Part shown: positions 26,230 to 34,546 of the stretch, in pieces
Numbering within the stretch: the first letter of the stretch is position 1
Layout of the letters: each line of letters starts with the position of its first letter
NCBI RefSeq assembly: GCF_023806625.1
Contig: NZ_JAMTDX010000057.1
Span: forward strand, 59,393 to 123,392
Source of the DNA: Accumulibacter sp.
Lineage (GTDB): Bacteria; Pseudomonadota; Gammaproteobacteria; Burkholderiales; Rhodocyclaceae
Length of the DNA stretch: 64,000 bases
Direction of reading: 5' to 3'
Position numbers and translations under genes: made by a program
The notes under the pieces: model-generated
Told to the model about the DNA's origin: nothing
The model's database searches: none
Seen by the model: only the letters and a program-made list of their open reading frames with translations

Positions 26230-27255
26230 ATGACTGCGGCAACGGGCACCAGGCGGCTGGTCGAGGTCGATGCCCTGCGTGGCATCGCCGCGCTGTCGGT
26301 CGTTCTGTTCCACTACACGACCCGCTTCAACGAACTCTTCGGAGAACTGCCGCTACCCATGCTGTCGTTTGCCCACGGTCATCTGGGTGTCAATCTCTTT
26401 TTCATCATCAGCGGCTTCGTCATTTTCATGACGCTCGAAAGAACCTTGCGGCCGATGGATTTCGTGATCTCGCGTTTCAGCCGGCTGTTTCCTGCCTACT
26501 GGTTCGCCATCCTGCTGACCTTTTTGATCACCCACGCCCTGGGTCTGCCCGGAAAGCTCGTCGGCGTCGGCACGGCGGTGGGCAACATGCTGATGTTCCA
26601 CGGGGTTTTCGGCATGGCGCATGTCGATGGCGTCTACTGGACGCTCGAAGTGGAGTTGCTGTTCTATTGCGGCATGTTCCTGCTCTACCGGGTCCAGCGC
26701 CTCGATCTGGTCAACAAGGTCCTCCTGGCGATGTTGCTGTTGCGCGTCGGCTATTTCATCAGCGAACGGGTTTTTGGTGTCGACCTCCCCTGGATGATTT
26801 TCCGGTTTCTGATCCTGAGGTACATCCCGTGGTTTGCGATCGGGATTTCGATCTACCAGCTGGTGAGCCGCGGCGACACGGCCGGGTGGGCGCCGCTGGT
26901 GACCATTTTCTGCGCCTTGGCCACCCTGTTGCTTGTCGAGCCGCCCGTTCTGGCGTTGATCGCCGCTGCTCTGGGAGCTTTGGTCTATCTCGCAGCAAGC
27001 GGGCGGGCGCCGGTTCTGCGCATCGGCCCGCTGGTTTGGCTGGGCAGCATTTCATATCCGCTCTACCTGCTCCACGAGAACATCGGCTGGAGCATGCAGT
27101 TGCGGCTGCGGGCCTATGGCCTGGATCCCGACCAGACCGTCGTAGTCGTCGTGCTGTTCAGCCTTGGTCTGGCCTGGGCAGTCACTGCGTGGATCGAACA
27201 GCCGGCGATGCGCTGGATTCGACAAGCCTATGGCCGGCGGAGGGCCCTGGCGTGA
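26230..27255 (+). CDS. Acyltransferase-3 family membrane O-acyltransferase
   Basis: A 341-residue integral membrane protein with about ten helices. Family motifs are VDALRGIAALSVVLFHYT at the N-terminus with the catalytic His, VNLFFIISGFVIFMTL, SRFSRLFPAYWFAI, and GVYWTLEVELLFYCGMF. It probably transfers acetyl or another acyl group to sugars of the exported polysaccharide. The ATG at 26230 starts just before the conserved first helix; the frame is open further upstream but without family features. Its stop overlaps a GTG start of the SGNH-like hydrolase (GTGA), so the two are likely a functional pair. Confidence 0.87.
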   Translation: MTAATGTRRLVEVDALRGIAALSVVLFHYTTRFNELFGELPLPMLSFAHGHLGVNLFFIISGFVIFMTLERTLRPMDFVISRFSRLFPAYWFAILLTFLITHALGLPGKLVGVGTAVGNMLMFHGVFGMAHVDGVYWTLEVELLFYCGMFLLYRVQRLDLVNKVLLAMLLLRVGYFISERVFGVDLPWMIFRFLILRYIPWFAIGISIYQLVSRGDTAGWAPLVTIFCALATLLLVEPPVLALIAAALGALVYLAASGRAPVLRIGPLVWLGSISYPLYLLHENIGWSMQLRLRAYGLDPDQTVVVVVLFSLGLAWAVTAWIEQPAMRWIRQAYGRRRALA

Positions 27256-28121
27256 TTGGCCGCAGCGTCCGCCTGGTCCTCGGCGCTCTCGTTCTCATCG
27301 CCTGTGGCGCGGCCGTGTTCTTCGCCCAACGCTACCGGGAAGATCAGCGTGCGGAAGCGTCATTGCGGATGAGAATCGAGGGGATCGTTACGGCTTCTGG
27401 ACGCGAGGAGTTGGCCTGCGCCGACGTTGCCGCGGACCAGCCGTTGGTCCTGCTCGCTCTCGGCCAGTCGAACGCCGGGAATCATGGCTCGCCCGCGTCG
27501 GTGAAGCGCATGGTTACGGTCGTTGTCGACGGCAGGTGCTTCCGGAGCATCGCTCCGCTGCCCGGCGGAACAGGAACCGGCGGGAGCATCTGGGAGCGCT
27601 TGCCCGAAAGTCTGGCTGCCGGAGGTTACCGGCGTCCGGTGGTGGTCTCGGTTCTCGCCGTAGACGCGAGCCACATCGGGGACTGGGTCGACGAGGGCAG
27701 CCCACTGAGGCAGCGTCTGGCCGCGCATGTCAAGTCGATGCTCGCCGCGGGACTGCCGCCGCAGTTCGTCCTCTGGCAGCAGGGGGAAGCTGACGCCAAG
27801 GCCGGCAACGCGGACGAGAGCTACGCCTCGTCGCTCGACAGGCTGGCCACCCTGCTCGGCGAAGCCGGTGCAGACGCGCCCATCCTTCTTGCCCGTTCGA
27901 CTGTCTGCCGTTCCACGCCGAATGCAGCGATCAGAAGCGCGATCGACGGTCTGATCGCCAAAGACAGGCGATTTCGGTCTGGTCCGGATACGGATCGACT
28001 TTCGGGAGAAGAGTATCGCGACGGTTGCCATCTGACGGTTGCCGGGCTCGACGGCGCGGCTGGACTCTGGGCCGAGGCCATCGGCCATCTCGTGGCCCCA
28101 GGGTCGGCGAAGCAGGAATGA
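27252..28121 (+). CDS. Membrane-anchored SGNH/sialate-O-acetylesterase-like hydrolase
   Basis: A 289-residue protein. It has an N-terminal signal anchor (LVLGALVLIACGAAVFF) and a DUF303/SASA-type SGNH core: LLALGQSNAGNHG (block I nucleophile Ser), GGTGTGGSIWERL, VLWQQGEADAKAG, and DGCHLTVAG carrying the candidate catalytic Asp/His. It should act outside the cytoplasm as an O-acyl esterase or an acyltransferase using the same fold. The GTG start overlaps the acyltransferase stop. Partnering of an acyltransferase-3 protein with an SGNH enzyme recalls peptidoglycan and alginate O-acetylation modules; that parallel is inference. Confidence 0.72.
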   Translation: MIGRSVRLVLGALVLIACGAAVFFAQRYREDQRAEASLRMRIEGIVTASGREELACADVAADQPLVLLALGQSNAGNHGSPASVKRMVTVVVDGRCFRSIAPLPGGTGTGGSIWERLPESLAAGGYRRPVVVSVLAVDASHIGDWVDEGSPLRQRLAAHVKSMLAAGLPPQFVLWQQGEADAKAGNADESYASSLDRLATLLGEAGADAPILLARSTVCRSTPNAAIRSAIDGLIAKDRRFRSGPDTDRLSGEEYRDGCHLTVAGLDGAAGLWAEAIGHLVAPGSAKQE

Positions 28122-28269
28122 GCTCTGTCTTCGGTCTGACGGTGACCGGCCTGCCACGATACGGCCTCCGTAATGGCAATGTGGGCAGCCGCCCAAGCCG
28201 ATCAAGGTTCACCAGGCTGATGCCGGGAGGCTGGCCGCTTCGCGGTCGCTGTCGCCGGGGGAATCGTCG

Positions 28270-29766
28270 ATGCTCTGGGAGTGCCCTCAAACCACCGGAG
28301 ACATCCTGTTGACCACGGTCCGTCGCTCGCTTGCCTATTCGATTGCCGACAGCTACGTGGCGCTGCCGCTGCAGCTTATCGGCACGATGATCATTTCTCG
28401 TCTGTTGACCCCCCAGGAAGCGGGCGTCTTTGCCGTCGCAGCCGTTTTTGCCGCTTTCGCCAGCACCTTCCGTGACTTCGGGGTGGCCGAGTACCTGATC
28501 CAGGAGACCGAACTGGGGCCGGAACACATCCGCGCAGCGTTTACGGTCAATATCGCCGTCTCCTGGGTGATGGGTCTGCTCCTCTTCGTTGGGTCACCAT
28601 TTGCCGCCGAGTTCTACCGGGATCCGGGCGTCGGCGAGGTGATGCGCGTGCAGGCGGTCAATTTTCTGCTGATCCCCTTCGGCGCCGTGACGATGGCCTA
28701 TTTCAGGCGCCAGCTCGATTTCAGGCCGATCTTCCTGGCCGGCCTGCTGACCAACCTGACAACCTTCACCGTGTCGACGCTCGGCGCACTCAACGGGCTC
28801 AGCTACATGAGCCTCGCCTGGTCGTCTCTGGCCGGCGTCGTGGTGACCGTTGCCACATCGCTCTGGTTTCGGCCGCCAGGGTTTCCGCGATGGCCGGGCC
28901 TTCGTGGCGTCGGCAGGGTCGTCCAGTTCGGGAAGTTCGCCAGCGGGATCTACGTCTTCGGACAACTCGGCAAGGGCGCTCCGGAAATGATCATCGGCCG
29001 AGCGGAGGACATGGCGGCGGTGGCCATGTTCAGCCGGGCGAGTGGACTGGTCGAACTGTTCAACCGGACCGTACTGAGAGCGGTGACCCCGGTGTGCCTG
29101 CCATATTTCGCCAAGAGCAACCGCGAGACCGGGAGCCTGATCAGTGGTTATCTGACCAGCGTATCGTACCTCACGGCGATCGGATGGACCTTCCTCGGTT
29201 TCGTGGGTATAGCGGCCTATTCTGCCGTGCGTATCTTTTATGGCCCGCAGTGGACCGAATCGGCGCCTCTCGCGCAGGTGCTCTGCGTGGTCGGGGCGGT
29301 GGAACTGGTTCACTACCTGGCCAAGGAAGCGCTCGTCGCGGTCGGTGAGATCAAACGCAGCAACCTGTTGCAGATCGGCATTCAGACGAGCCGGATTGCC
29401 GGCTTGCTGGCCGTCGTGCCCTTCGGTCTCGTGGGCGCGTGCTGGGGTCTTCTCGGTGCCTCCGTCTTCGGTCTTTTTCTGTCCCAGTCGTTTCTTTCCC
29501 GCGCCCTCGGACTGCATGCGCGGGACGTTCTGCGCAGCTGCCTGCCGAGTCTCTGCGTCGCCTTGTTCTCCACTGCGCCGCTGGCATGCTGGGCGGTCGT
29601 CGAGCGTATAGCGGAGGACAATTTCGTGCGCTTCGCCGTGGTTGGAGGAGGGATCGTCCCCGTGCTCTGGTTGCTTGCCCTCCGAGCCGCTCGGCATCCG
29701 TTGTGGAGCGAAATCCTGGAACTCTCCGGCAAGGTCGCCGGAGTCCTTCGCTCGCGGGGAAACTAG
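28270..29766 (+). CDS. Oligosaccharide flippase (Wzx/MOP-type)
   Basis: A 498-residue polytopic membrane protein with 12-14 hydrophobic helices and the lipopolysaccharide biosynthesis/Polysacc_synt signature: LTPQEAGVFAVAAVFAAF, DFGVAEYLIQE, and IIGRAEDMAAVAMFSRA. It should flip the undecaprenyl-linked repeat unit to the periplasm. An alternative start is TTG 28309, which has GGAG 8 bases upstream and would remove 13 atypical residues (MLWECPQTTGDIL); I kept the ATG but regard the TTG as nearly as likely. No Wzy-type polymerase is evident on this strand; the ligase/polymerase candidate lies in the convergent operon. Confidence 0.85.
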   Translation: MLWECPQTTGDILLTTVRRSLAYSIADSYVALPLQLIGTMIISRLLTPQEAGVFAVAAVFAAFASTFRDFGVAEYLIQETELGPEHIRAAFTVNIAVSWVMGLLLFVGSPFAAEFYRDPGVGEVMRVQAVNFLLIPFGAVTMAYFRRQLDFRPIFLAGLLTNLTTFTVSTLGALNGLSYMSLAWSSLAGVVVTVATSLWFRPPGFPRWPGLRGVGRVVQFGKFASGIYVFGQLGKGAPEMIIGRAEDMAAVAMFSRASGLVELFNRTVLRAVTPVCLPYFAKSNRETGSLISGYLTSVSYLTAIGWTFLGFVGIAAYSAVRIFYGPQWTESAPLAQVLCVVGAVELVHYLAKEALVAVGEIKRSNLLQIGIQTSRIAGLLAVVPFGLVGACWGLLGASVFGLFLSQSFLSRALGLHARDVLRSCLPSLCVALFSTAPLACWAVVERIAEDNFVRFAVVGGGIVPVLWLLALRAARHPLWSEILELSGKVAGVLRSRGN

Positions 29767-29882
29767 CCCTTCGCCATGTACGGCAAGAACGAGACTGTCG
29801 CTGTGGCGGGACGGGCGATTCTCGCCACCACGGGGGTGATCCGTAGGGTGTCCGAGAGCACCGGGATTCTCCTCGCGAGCCG

Positions 29883-30884
29883 ATGAGCCTGGTCGCAGAC
29901 CTTTCGCGCGACGATCCGATGGCCGTGGTCAGGCTGTTCGTTCAGCATCTGTCGGTGTCGTCCGCGGGTGCCGAGGTCAGGCTCGATGGACCGGTCAGCG
30001 TGCGGCCGAACTCGCGGGTTTTTCGCGCCGTCGTCCACGCGGATCCGCCTTTCCGGGTAGCGGTCAAGCACTGTCTCAATCCGCAAACGGGGCTCGCCGA
30101 TGTCGCTGCGGCAAGCCAACAGTATGCTGCCCTGAAAAGCGTGTACGAGGCGCTCGGCGGTTGCCGCTCCCACAGCTACCTGGTCGCTCGCCCGTTGTGT
30201 CACGTTCCCGACTTGGCCACCTATGCCATGTCGTGGATCGACGGAGAGTCACTGACCAGCAAGCTGCGAATTCCGGGCGTCGTGCGTGATGGCCTGCGAT
30301 GGTTTGGCAACGTGGGGGCGTGGCTCGGCCGCTTTCATTCCGCAGGCCCGGTCGCCGAGAGGACGGTGAATCTCGACGAGCGCCTGGCTGTCGTCGAGAG
30401 CCTACGGGGGATTGGTCTGACGCACCCGGCTTTCGGCAGGGGGCTGGATGTCCTTCGCCGTAGTTCGTCCGCACTGCGCACGCTCAAGGTGCGGATCAGT
30501 TGGCTGCATGGGGACTGCAAGACCGACAATTTCCTCCTCTGCGGAGACGACACGTTCGGCATCGATATCGGGCTCGCCTACGAGAATGCGGTCGAATACG
30601 ACTTGGCGATGTGGCTCAACAACTTCCACCTGGTCCTGAGCGCCCCGGCGAAGCTGCACGTCTCCTGGCTCCAGGGTGACCTCGAAGAAGCCTTCTGGAA
30701 TGGCTACCGCTCGACGGGGCCGGGCGTATCGCCAGAATACGTCGACTGGCTGCGGCTGTCGTTGATCCTGCCCTTCTGGTATTCGACGATGACCGGTTCG
30801 CACAGCGGGATTCGCAAGTGGTTGCTGAACCGGATCTTCGCCAGCCTGAGCAGGCGCCTGATACTGAGGATCGAGGACAGGTGA
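29883..30884 (+). CDS. Aminoglycoside-phosphotransferase-fold kinase of unknown substrate
   Basis: A 333-residue protein with a protein-kinase-like/APH fold. The catalytic loop SWLHGDCKTDNFLL (around 205-218) has the H-G-D-x4-N pattern, and IDIGLAYENAVEYDLAMWL supplies the metal-binding Asp. The N-lobe is weak but contains FRVAVKHCLNP with a candidate ATP-lysine. The placement between flippase and orphan GT-A-like protein suggests phosphorylation of a sugar, lipid or polysaccharide component; nothing in the sequence identifies the substrate. It is not closely similar to AmgK elsewhere in the window. Confidence 0.75.
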   Translation: MSLVADLSRDDPMAVVRLFVQHLSVSSAGAEVRLDGPVSVRPNSRVFRAVVHADPPFRVAVKHCLNPQTGLADVAAASQQYAALKSVYEALGGCRSHSYLVARPLCHVPDLATYAMSWIDGESLTSKLRIPGVVRDGLRWFGNVGAWLGRFHSAGPVAERTVNLDERLAVVESLRGIGLTHPAFGRGLDVLRRSSSALRTLKVRISWLHGDCKTDNFLLCGDDTFGIDIGLAYENAVEYDLAMWLNNFHLVLSAPAKLHVSWLQGDLEEAFWNGYRSTGPGVSPEYVDWLRLSLILPFWYSTMTGSHSGIRKWLLNRIFASLSRRLILRIEDR

Positions 30885-31056
30885 CGGAGTGGTTGCGCTG
30901 GGGCTGAGGTGAGTCGCTGGGAGACGGGAACTGGCTGCTCAGACAGCGTGCGAAGACGAAGGGACAGTGATGGCGGTCGCGCCGGGCTCGTCCCGGCGGC
31001 GCACCCGCTGCGCTTGCTGGTAGAATCGCCGCCAGCCAGGGATTCCGGTGTATGGG

Positions 31057-31092
31057 ATGCAGGCGGCAGGGAGCATGCAGCGGGCAGGGAGC
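31057..31092 (+). repeat. 18-bp tandem duplication upstream of orphan gene
   Basis: Two adjacent 18-bp copies (31057-31074 and 31075-31092), each containing GGCAGGGAGC and differing at two positions, with the repeat starting again as ATGGCC. They lie 53 bp before the start of the next gene. Function is unknown. Confidence 0.75.
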
Positions 31093-31144
31093 ATGGCCTC
31101 CCGGAGCGTTTCGCTGGGGGTGCCAGCGTTTGCAGGAGGCGGGA

Positions 31145-31957
31145 ATGACGCATACGGCTTTTCGCCTGCAGGGCAGCACAAGGGAGCCTGACGCTGCACA
31201 CCGCGGCACCGGTCTGCTGATGACCGCGACACTCGTCCCGCCGGCGGGGGCCGTGGCGCGCAATGATCCGGAAGAGCGCCTGAAGGACTACCTCGATGCG
31301 CTCGACTTCTATCTATCCTTGCCGCGGGACGTTGTCGATCGCATCCTGTTCGTGGACAACTCGAACGCTGATCTGAATCCGTTGCTCAGCTTCGTCAGTG
31401 CCCGTGAGCACGACAAGGATGTCGAACTGATCAGTTTCGCGGGCAACGATCACCCGGTGCAGCGAGGCAAGGCCTACGGCGAGTTCCGGCTGATGGACTT
31501 CGGGCTGGCGCAGACCAGTCTGTTTGCGCCAGACGACCTGATCTGGAAGACGACCGGTCGCCTGAGGTTCCTCAACCTTGCCGAAATGTCCCGGCAGTGC
31601 AGCGGAATGGAATTCGACATCCTGTGCGACCTGCGCAACGTGCCATGGGTCAATGCGCGTAAGTGGCGGGACCACGAGAACATGGATCTGCGCGTCTTTG
31701 CCTTCCGACGGCGTGCCTACGACGCCGTATTCCGCGGTCTCTGGCAGGATCATGAGGAGGGTTTCGACGCAAACTTCCTGTTTCATCGTGTGCGTGAGAG
31801 CTTCCCCGGGCTGAGGATCATCCACCGCTTTCCGGTTCAGCCTGTCCTTCAGGGAATCAGCGGTCGGCACCTGCACGATTACCTCTCGCCGCAACAGCAG
31901 AGCAAGGATGCGATTCGCCGGTTTCTGCGCATGGCTGCCCCGTGGCTATGGCTGTGA
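31145..31957 (+). CDS. Orphan GT-A-like protein of the exopolysaccharide locus
   Basis: A 270-residue cytosolic protein not assigned to a named family here. LLMTATLVPPAGAVARNDPE resembles the first strand of a GT-A glycosyltransferase, ILFVDNSNADLNPL could carry a nucleotide-sugar-binding acidic motif, and IWKTTGRLRFLNL and RHLHDYLSP are other candidate conserved blocks. I infer a glycosyltransferase-like fold, with low certainty about activity. The start is supported by AGGAGG (31134-31139) 5 bases before the ATG. It is the last plus-strand gene before the convergent operon. Base composition is like its neighbours. Confidence 0.6.
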   Translation: MTHTAFRLQGSTREPDAAHRGTGLLMTATLVPPAGAVARNDPEERLKDYLDALDFYLSLPRDVVDRILFVDNSNADLNPLLSFVSAREHDKDVELISFAGNDHPVQRGKAYGEFRLMDFGLAQTSLFAPDDLIWKTTGRLRFLNLAEMSRQCSGMEFDILCDLRNVPWVNARKWRDHENMDLRVFAFRRRAYDAVFRGLWQDHEEGFDANFLFHRVRESFPGLRIIHRFPVQPVLQGISGRHLHDYLSPQQQSKDAIRRFLRMAAPWLWL

Positions 31958-32052
31958 GACGGTTGCCGACCCTTCCGTTCCGGGTACTCGGGATCTCAGA
32001 CGTTGTGCCTTGACGCCGAGCATATCGGCCTCAGGCGACGCACGACGACATC

Positions 32053-33078
32053 TCAGGAAGCGACCGTCGTCGCGTAGCGTGTCCTGGTCTGGCTTAGCGT
32101 CAGTTGCGTTGCCCACTTCCAGAGTGGGTCGCCCCACGGCGTAAACCGCGGCAGCTGAAAGACGTCGTCGCCTGGTCGGGCGACGCCTTGGGCGGTGCTG
32201 ACCGCCCCCCTGAAACCAAGGCGCCGGACGATGTCGACATGGGTCTGGTCGAAATCCCGGAAAGGTCTGCCGTTCGGGTAGGCGAAAAGATCGACCGGCG
32301 CGTCGATGATTTCCTCGAGACGCCGGCGACCGGCGGCAATCTCCCGTTCAGCCTCGTGAGGACCCAGCGCGGTCAATATCGGGTGGCTCACGGTGTGGGC
32401 ACCGATTTCCATCCCGGCCCGGTGCAGCACCCGGACCTGCTCTGCCGCCATCATCAGGCAGCCGGGCAATTCACGCACCCGGCAGAGTTCCTGGACGCGC
32501 GAGACCGCTGCGTTCCGCTCTTCTGGGCCAAGGTACTTGATCCGCGCGAGCAGGGTGTCGATCGCTGCTCGCCGGTCGGGCAGGCTGGTCAGCGGGCGGC
32601 GCCCCAGTCCGAGAAAACCCAGGTCCAACTCGTTGAGCGGGGAGGTTCTGACCGACTCGATCAGCGAGTCATTCCACATGCGGCCGCCGTCGAGAAACCC
32701 GGTCGTCACGAAGAAACTGGCCACCAGACCGTGGCGCGCGAGGATTGGCAGGGCGATCTCGGCGTTGTCCCGGTAACCGTCGTCGAAAGTGATCACCAGC
32801 GACCTTGGCGGCAGATCGCCGGCGGCGATCTGTGACACGGCCGTGCCGAGCGGGAGCACTGTGAAGCTCTTGCCGACCAGGCGCATCAGCCTTTCGAAGC
32901 GCCTCGCGTCTGGTTCATTGGGAAAGAGCGGATCAGGCTGCGCACGCACGCGATGGAAGATGAGGATCGAAAGCCGCGCTCCGAGCGCCGCGTGCGTCAG
33001 CCCGACGGCGGCCCTGCTGGCCGCCGCAATCACGGCATCCACGATTCCCTCCTGTCTCGCGACGGCCGGCGCGTCCAT
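32053..33078 (-). CDS. Second NodB-type polysaccharide deacetylase
   Basis: A 341-residue CE4-family protein: ILIFHRVRAQPDPLFPNEPD, LVITFDDGYRDNAEIALPIL (catalytic/metal Asp-Asp), GMEIGAHTVSHPILTAL (metal histidines), and DLFAYPNGRPFRDF. It differs from the DUF3473-type deacetylase at 17750-18616 and resembles deacetylases that act on membrane-associated glycans; no clear signal peptide is visible. The ATG at 33078 follows the ligase stop with a 4-base gap; an ATG at 33120 would overlap that gene. It is the last gene of the minus-strand operon and converges with the plus-strand locus. Confidence 0.85.
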   Translation of the reverse strand: MDAPAVARQEGIVDAVIAAASRAAVGLTHAALGARLSILIFHRVRAQPDPLFPNEPDARRFERLMRLVGKSFTVLPLGTAVSQIAAGDLPPRSLVITFDDGYRDNAEIALPILARHGLVASFFVTTGFLDGGRMWNDSLIESVRTSPLNELDLGFLGLGRRPLTSLPDRRAAIDTLLARIKYLGPEERNAAVSRVQELCRVRELPGCLMMAAEQVRVLHRAGMEIGAHTVSHPILTALGPHEAEREIAAGRRRLEEIIDAPVDLFAYPNGRPFRDFDQTHVDIVRRLGFRGAVSTAQGVARPGDDVFQLPRFTPWGDPLWKWATQLTLSQTRTRYATTVAS

Positions 33079-33082
33079 GGCT

Positions 33083-34357
33083 TCAGGCCGGCGCGCGCCG
33101 CTGTTCGCGCAAGCTTGCATCGACCAGAACGATCAGCGAGATGATGTAATAGATCAGGTCGAAGTGTGCCAGACTCAGAAAAGCTCCTCCGGCGGCGAAT
33201 CCGACAAGGCTGACCTGAACCATGCGCATCAGCATCGGCGCCCATGAGCTGTACTCCGGATGGCGCTCGGCTTCCTTGGCCAGCGTGCCGGCCCTGCGCC
33301 AGCTGCTGATGCCGAGAAGGACGTAAAGGATCAGACCCGGAAAGCCGTGTTCGCCGAGCATCTGAAAGTAGATGCTGTGTGCCACCAGGACGGTGCCGCC
33401 GCCCTTGTAAGAGCCCACTTCGCCTGGCGAGTAGAGGGCATAGACCTGTGGGGTATCGACGACGAATCCGCCGCCGACGATCGGCCGGTCGACGGCGAGA
33501 TTCCACATCGTCAGCCAGGCGTAGAGGCGAGACATCGCCGACGAGTCCTCCTCGTAACTCTGGATCGTCTGCATCCGGCCGCTCCAAGAGTCGGGCATGA
33601 ACGCCACCGCTGCAGCGACCACGGTAGCGATCAGGATGGTCGTCAGCACCGGGCGTTTGCCCTTCAGTCCGAGCAGGGTTGCCATGCTGATCAGCGCGAG
33701 AAGCGCTCCTCTCGACTGGGTTCCGAGGATCGCGAAAGGAAGAGTCACCAGGCAGCCGATGAGGGCCAGACGTATCACACGGCGGGTGGCCACCTGATAG
33801 AGATAGTAGAACAGTGGCAGAAGGATCACCAGTGAGAGGCCGAAGGTATTGTTCTCCGACGCAAATCCTCCGGGTGGCCCCCAAACTCTCCCGCCGCCGC
33901 CCGTGAACATCGTCCACAGCCCGCCCTTGACCCCGTACAGACCGATGGACAGCGCGATGACCCAGACCAGTCGCTCGATTGACTGACGGCCGCGGAGGAG
34001 CATCAGGGTGAGAAAGATCATCAGATGGATCTTGAGTACGAAGAGCCAGCGATCGAGTACGATGGACCATGCGTTCAGCGCAAAGAACGAGGTGATGGTC
34101 ATCCACAGCAGCAACAGCAGGTAGAGTACCGTAATCGTGTTGATCGGGAATGGCCGCCGCTCGCGGGAAAAGGGGAACGCGATCAGCGTCGCGATGCCCA
34201 CCATCTGGGAAAACGGCAGCGAGGTGGCGAACCCGTAGGCACTCTTGTGCGGATTCATCATCCCCAGCCAGGCCCAGACGTAGGTGCCCACTGACGGGCG
34301 GTAGAGGATGAACGGCAGGGTACCGACGATGATCAGCGTGATCAGGATGTCGCGCAT
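33083..34357 (-). CDS. Exosortase A-associated O-antigen-ligase/Wzy-type membrane protein
   Basis: A 424-residue polytopic protein of the O-antigen ligase family; the start MRDILITLIIVGTLPFILYR and YVWAWLGMMNPHKSAYGFA are characteristic of the exosortase-associated putative O-glycosylation ligase (TIGR03097). The periplasmic segment has SYEEDSSAMSRLYAW and the later VAHSIYFQMLGEHGFPGL, the region holding conserved His/Arg/Glu in Wzy_C proteins. It could polymerise the repeat unit or ligate it to an acceptor, perhaps a PEP-CTERM protein; which is not decidable here. The start is preceded by GAGAGGAAC. Confidence 0.86.
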   Translation of the reverse strand: MRDILITLIIVGTLPFILYRPSVGTYVWAWLGMMNPHKSAYGFATSLPFSQMVGIATLIAFPFSRERRPFPINTITVLYLLLLLWMTITSFFALNAWSIVLDRWLFVLKIHLMIFLTLMLLRGRQSIERLVWVIALSIGLYGVKGGLWTMFTGGGGRVWGPPGGFASENNTFGLSLVILLPLFYYLYQVATRRVIRLALIGCLVTLPFAILGTQSRGALLALISMATLLGLKGKRPVLTTILIATVVAAAVAFMPDSWSGRMQTIQSYEEDSSAMSRLYAWLTMWNLAVDRPIVGGGFVVDTPQVYALYSPGEVGSYKGGGTVLVAHSIYFQMLGEHGFPGLILYVLLGISSWRRAGTLAKEAERHPEYSSWAPMLMRMVQVSLVGFAAGGAFLSLAHFDLIYYIISLIVLVDASLREQRRAPA

Positions 34358-34546
34358 CTGGTTCCTCTCGGGACACCCGCCGCGCAATGCCGGGAGTGCG
34401 CGGTGTCAGCGTGGGGCGTTGGCGCTGGCGCCGGGTATGGCAATATGCGAGGCTGTCCCGGCGCGGCCTCTGGCCGCCGGGCTGGTCGTTGTCCTGTCCG
34501 CGGCGAGCGACGCCGAAGAAGCGGTTTGCTACGGTTGATGCGGCAA

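Noticed and set aside
31958-32052. Possible bidirectional terminator GCCGA-GCATA-TCGGC between the convergent operons
   Set aside because: Only a 5-bp stem with no T-run on either side; too weak to call.
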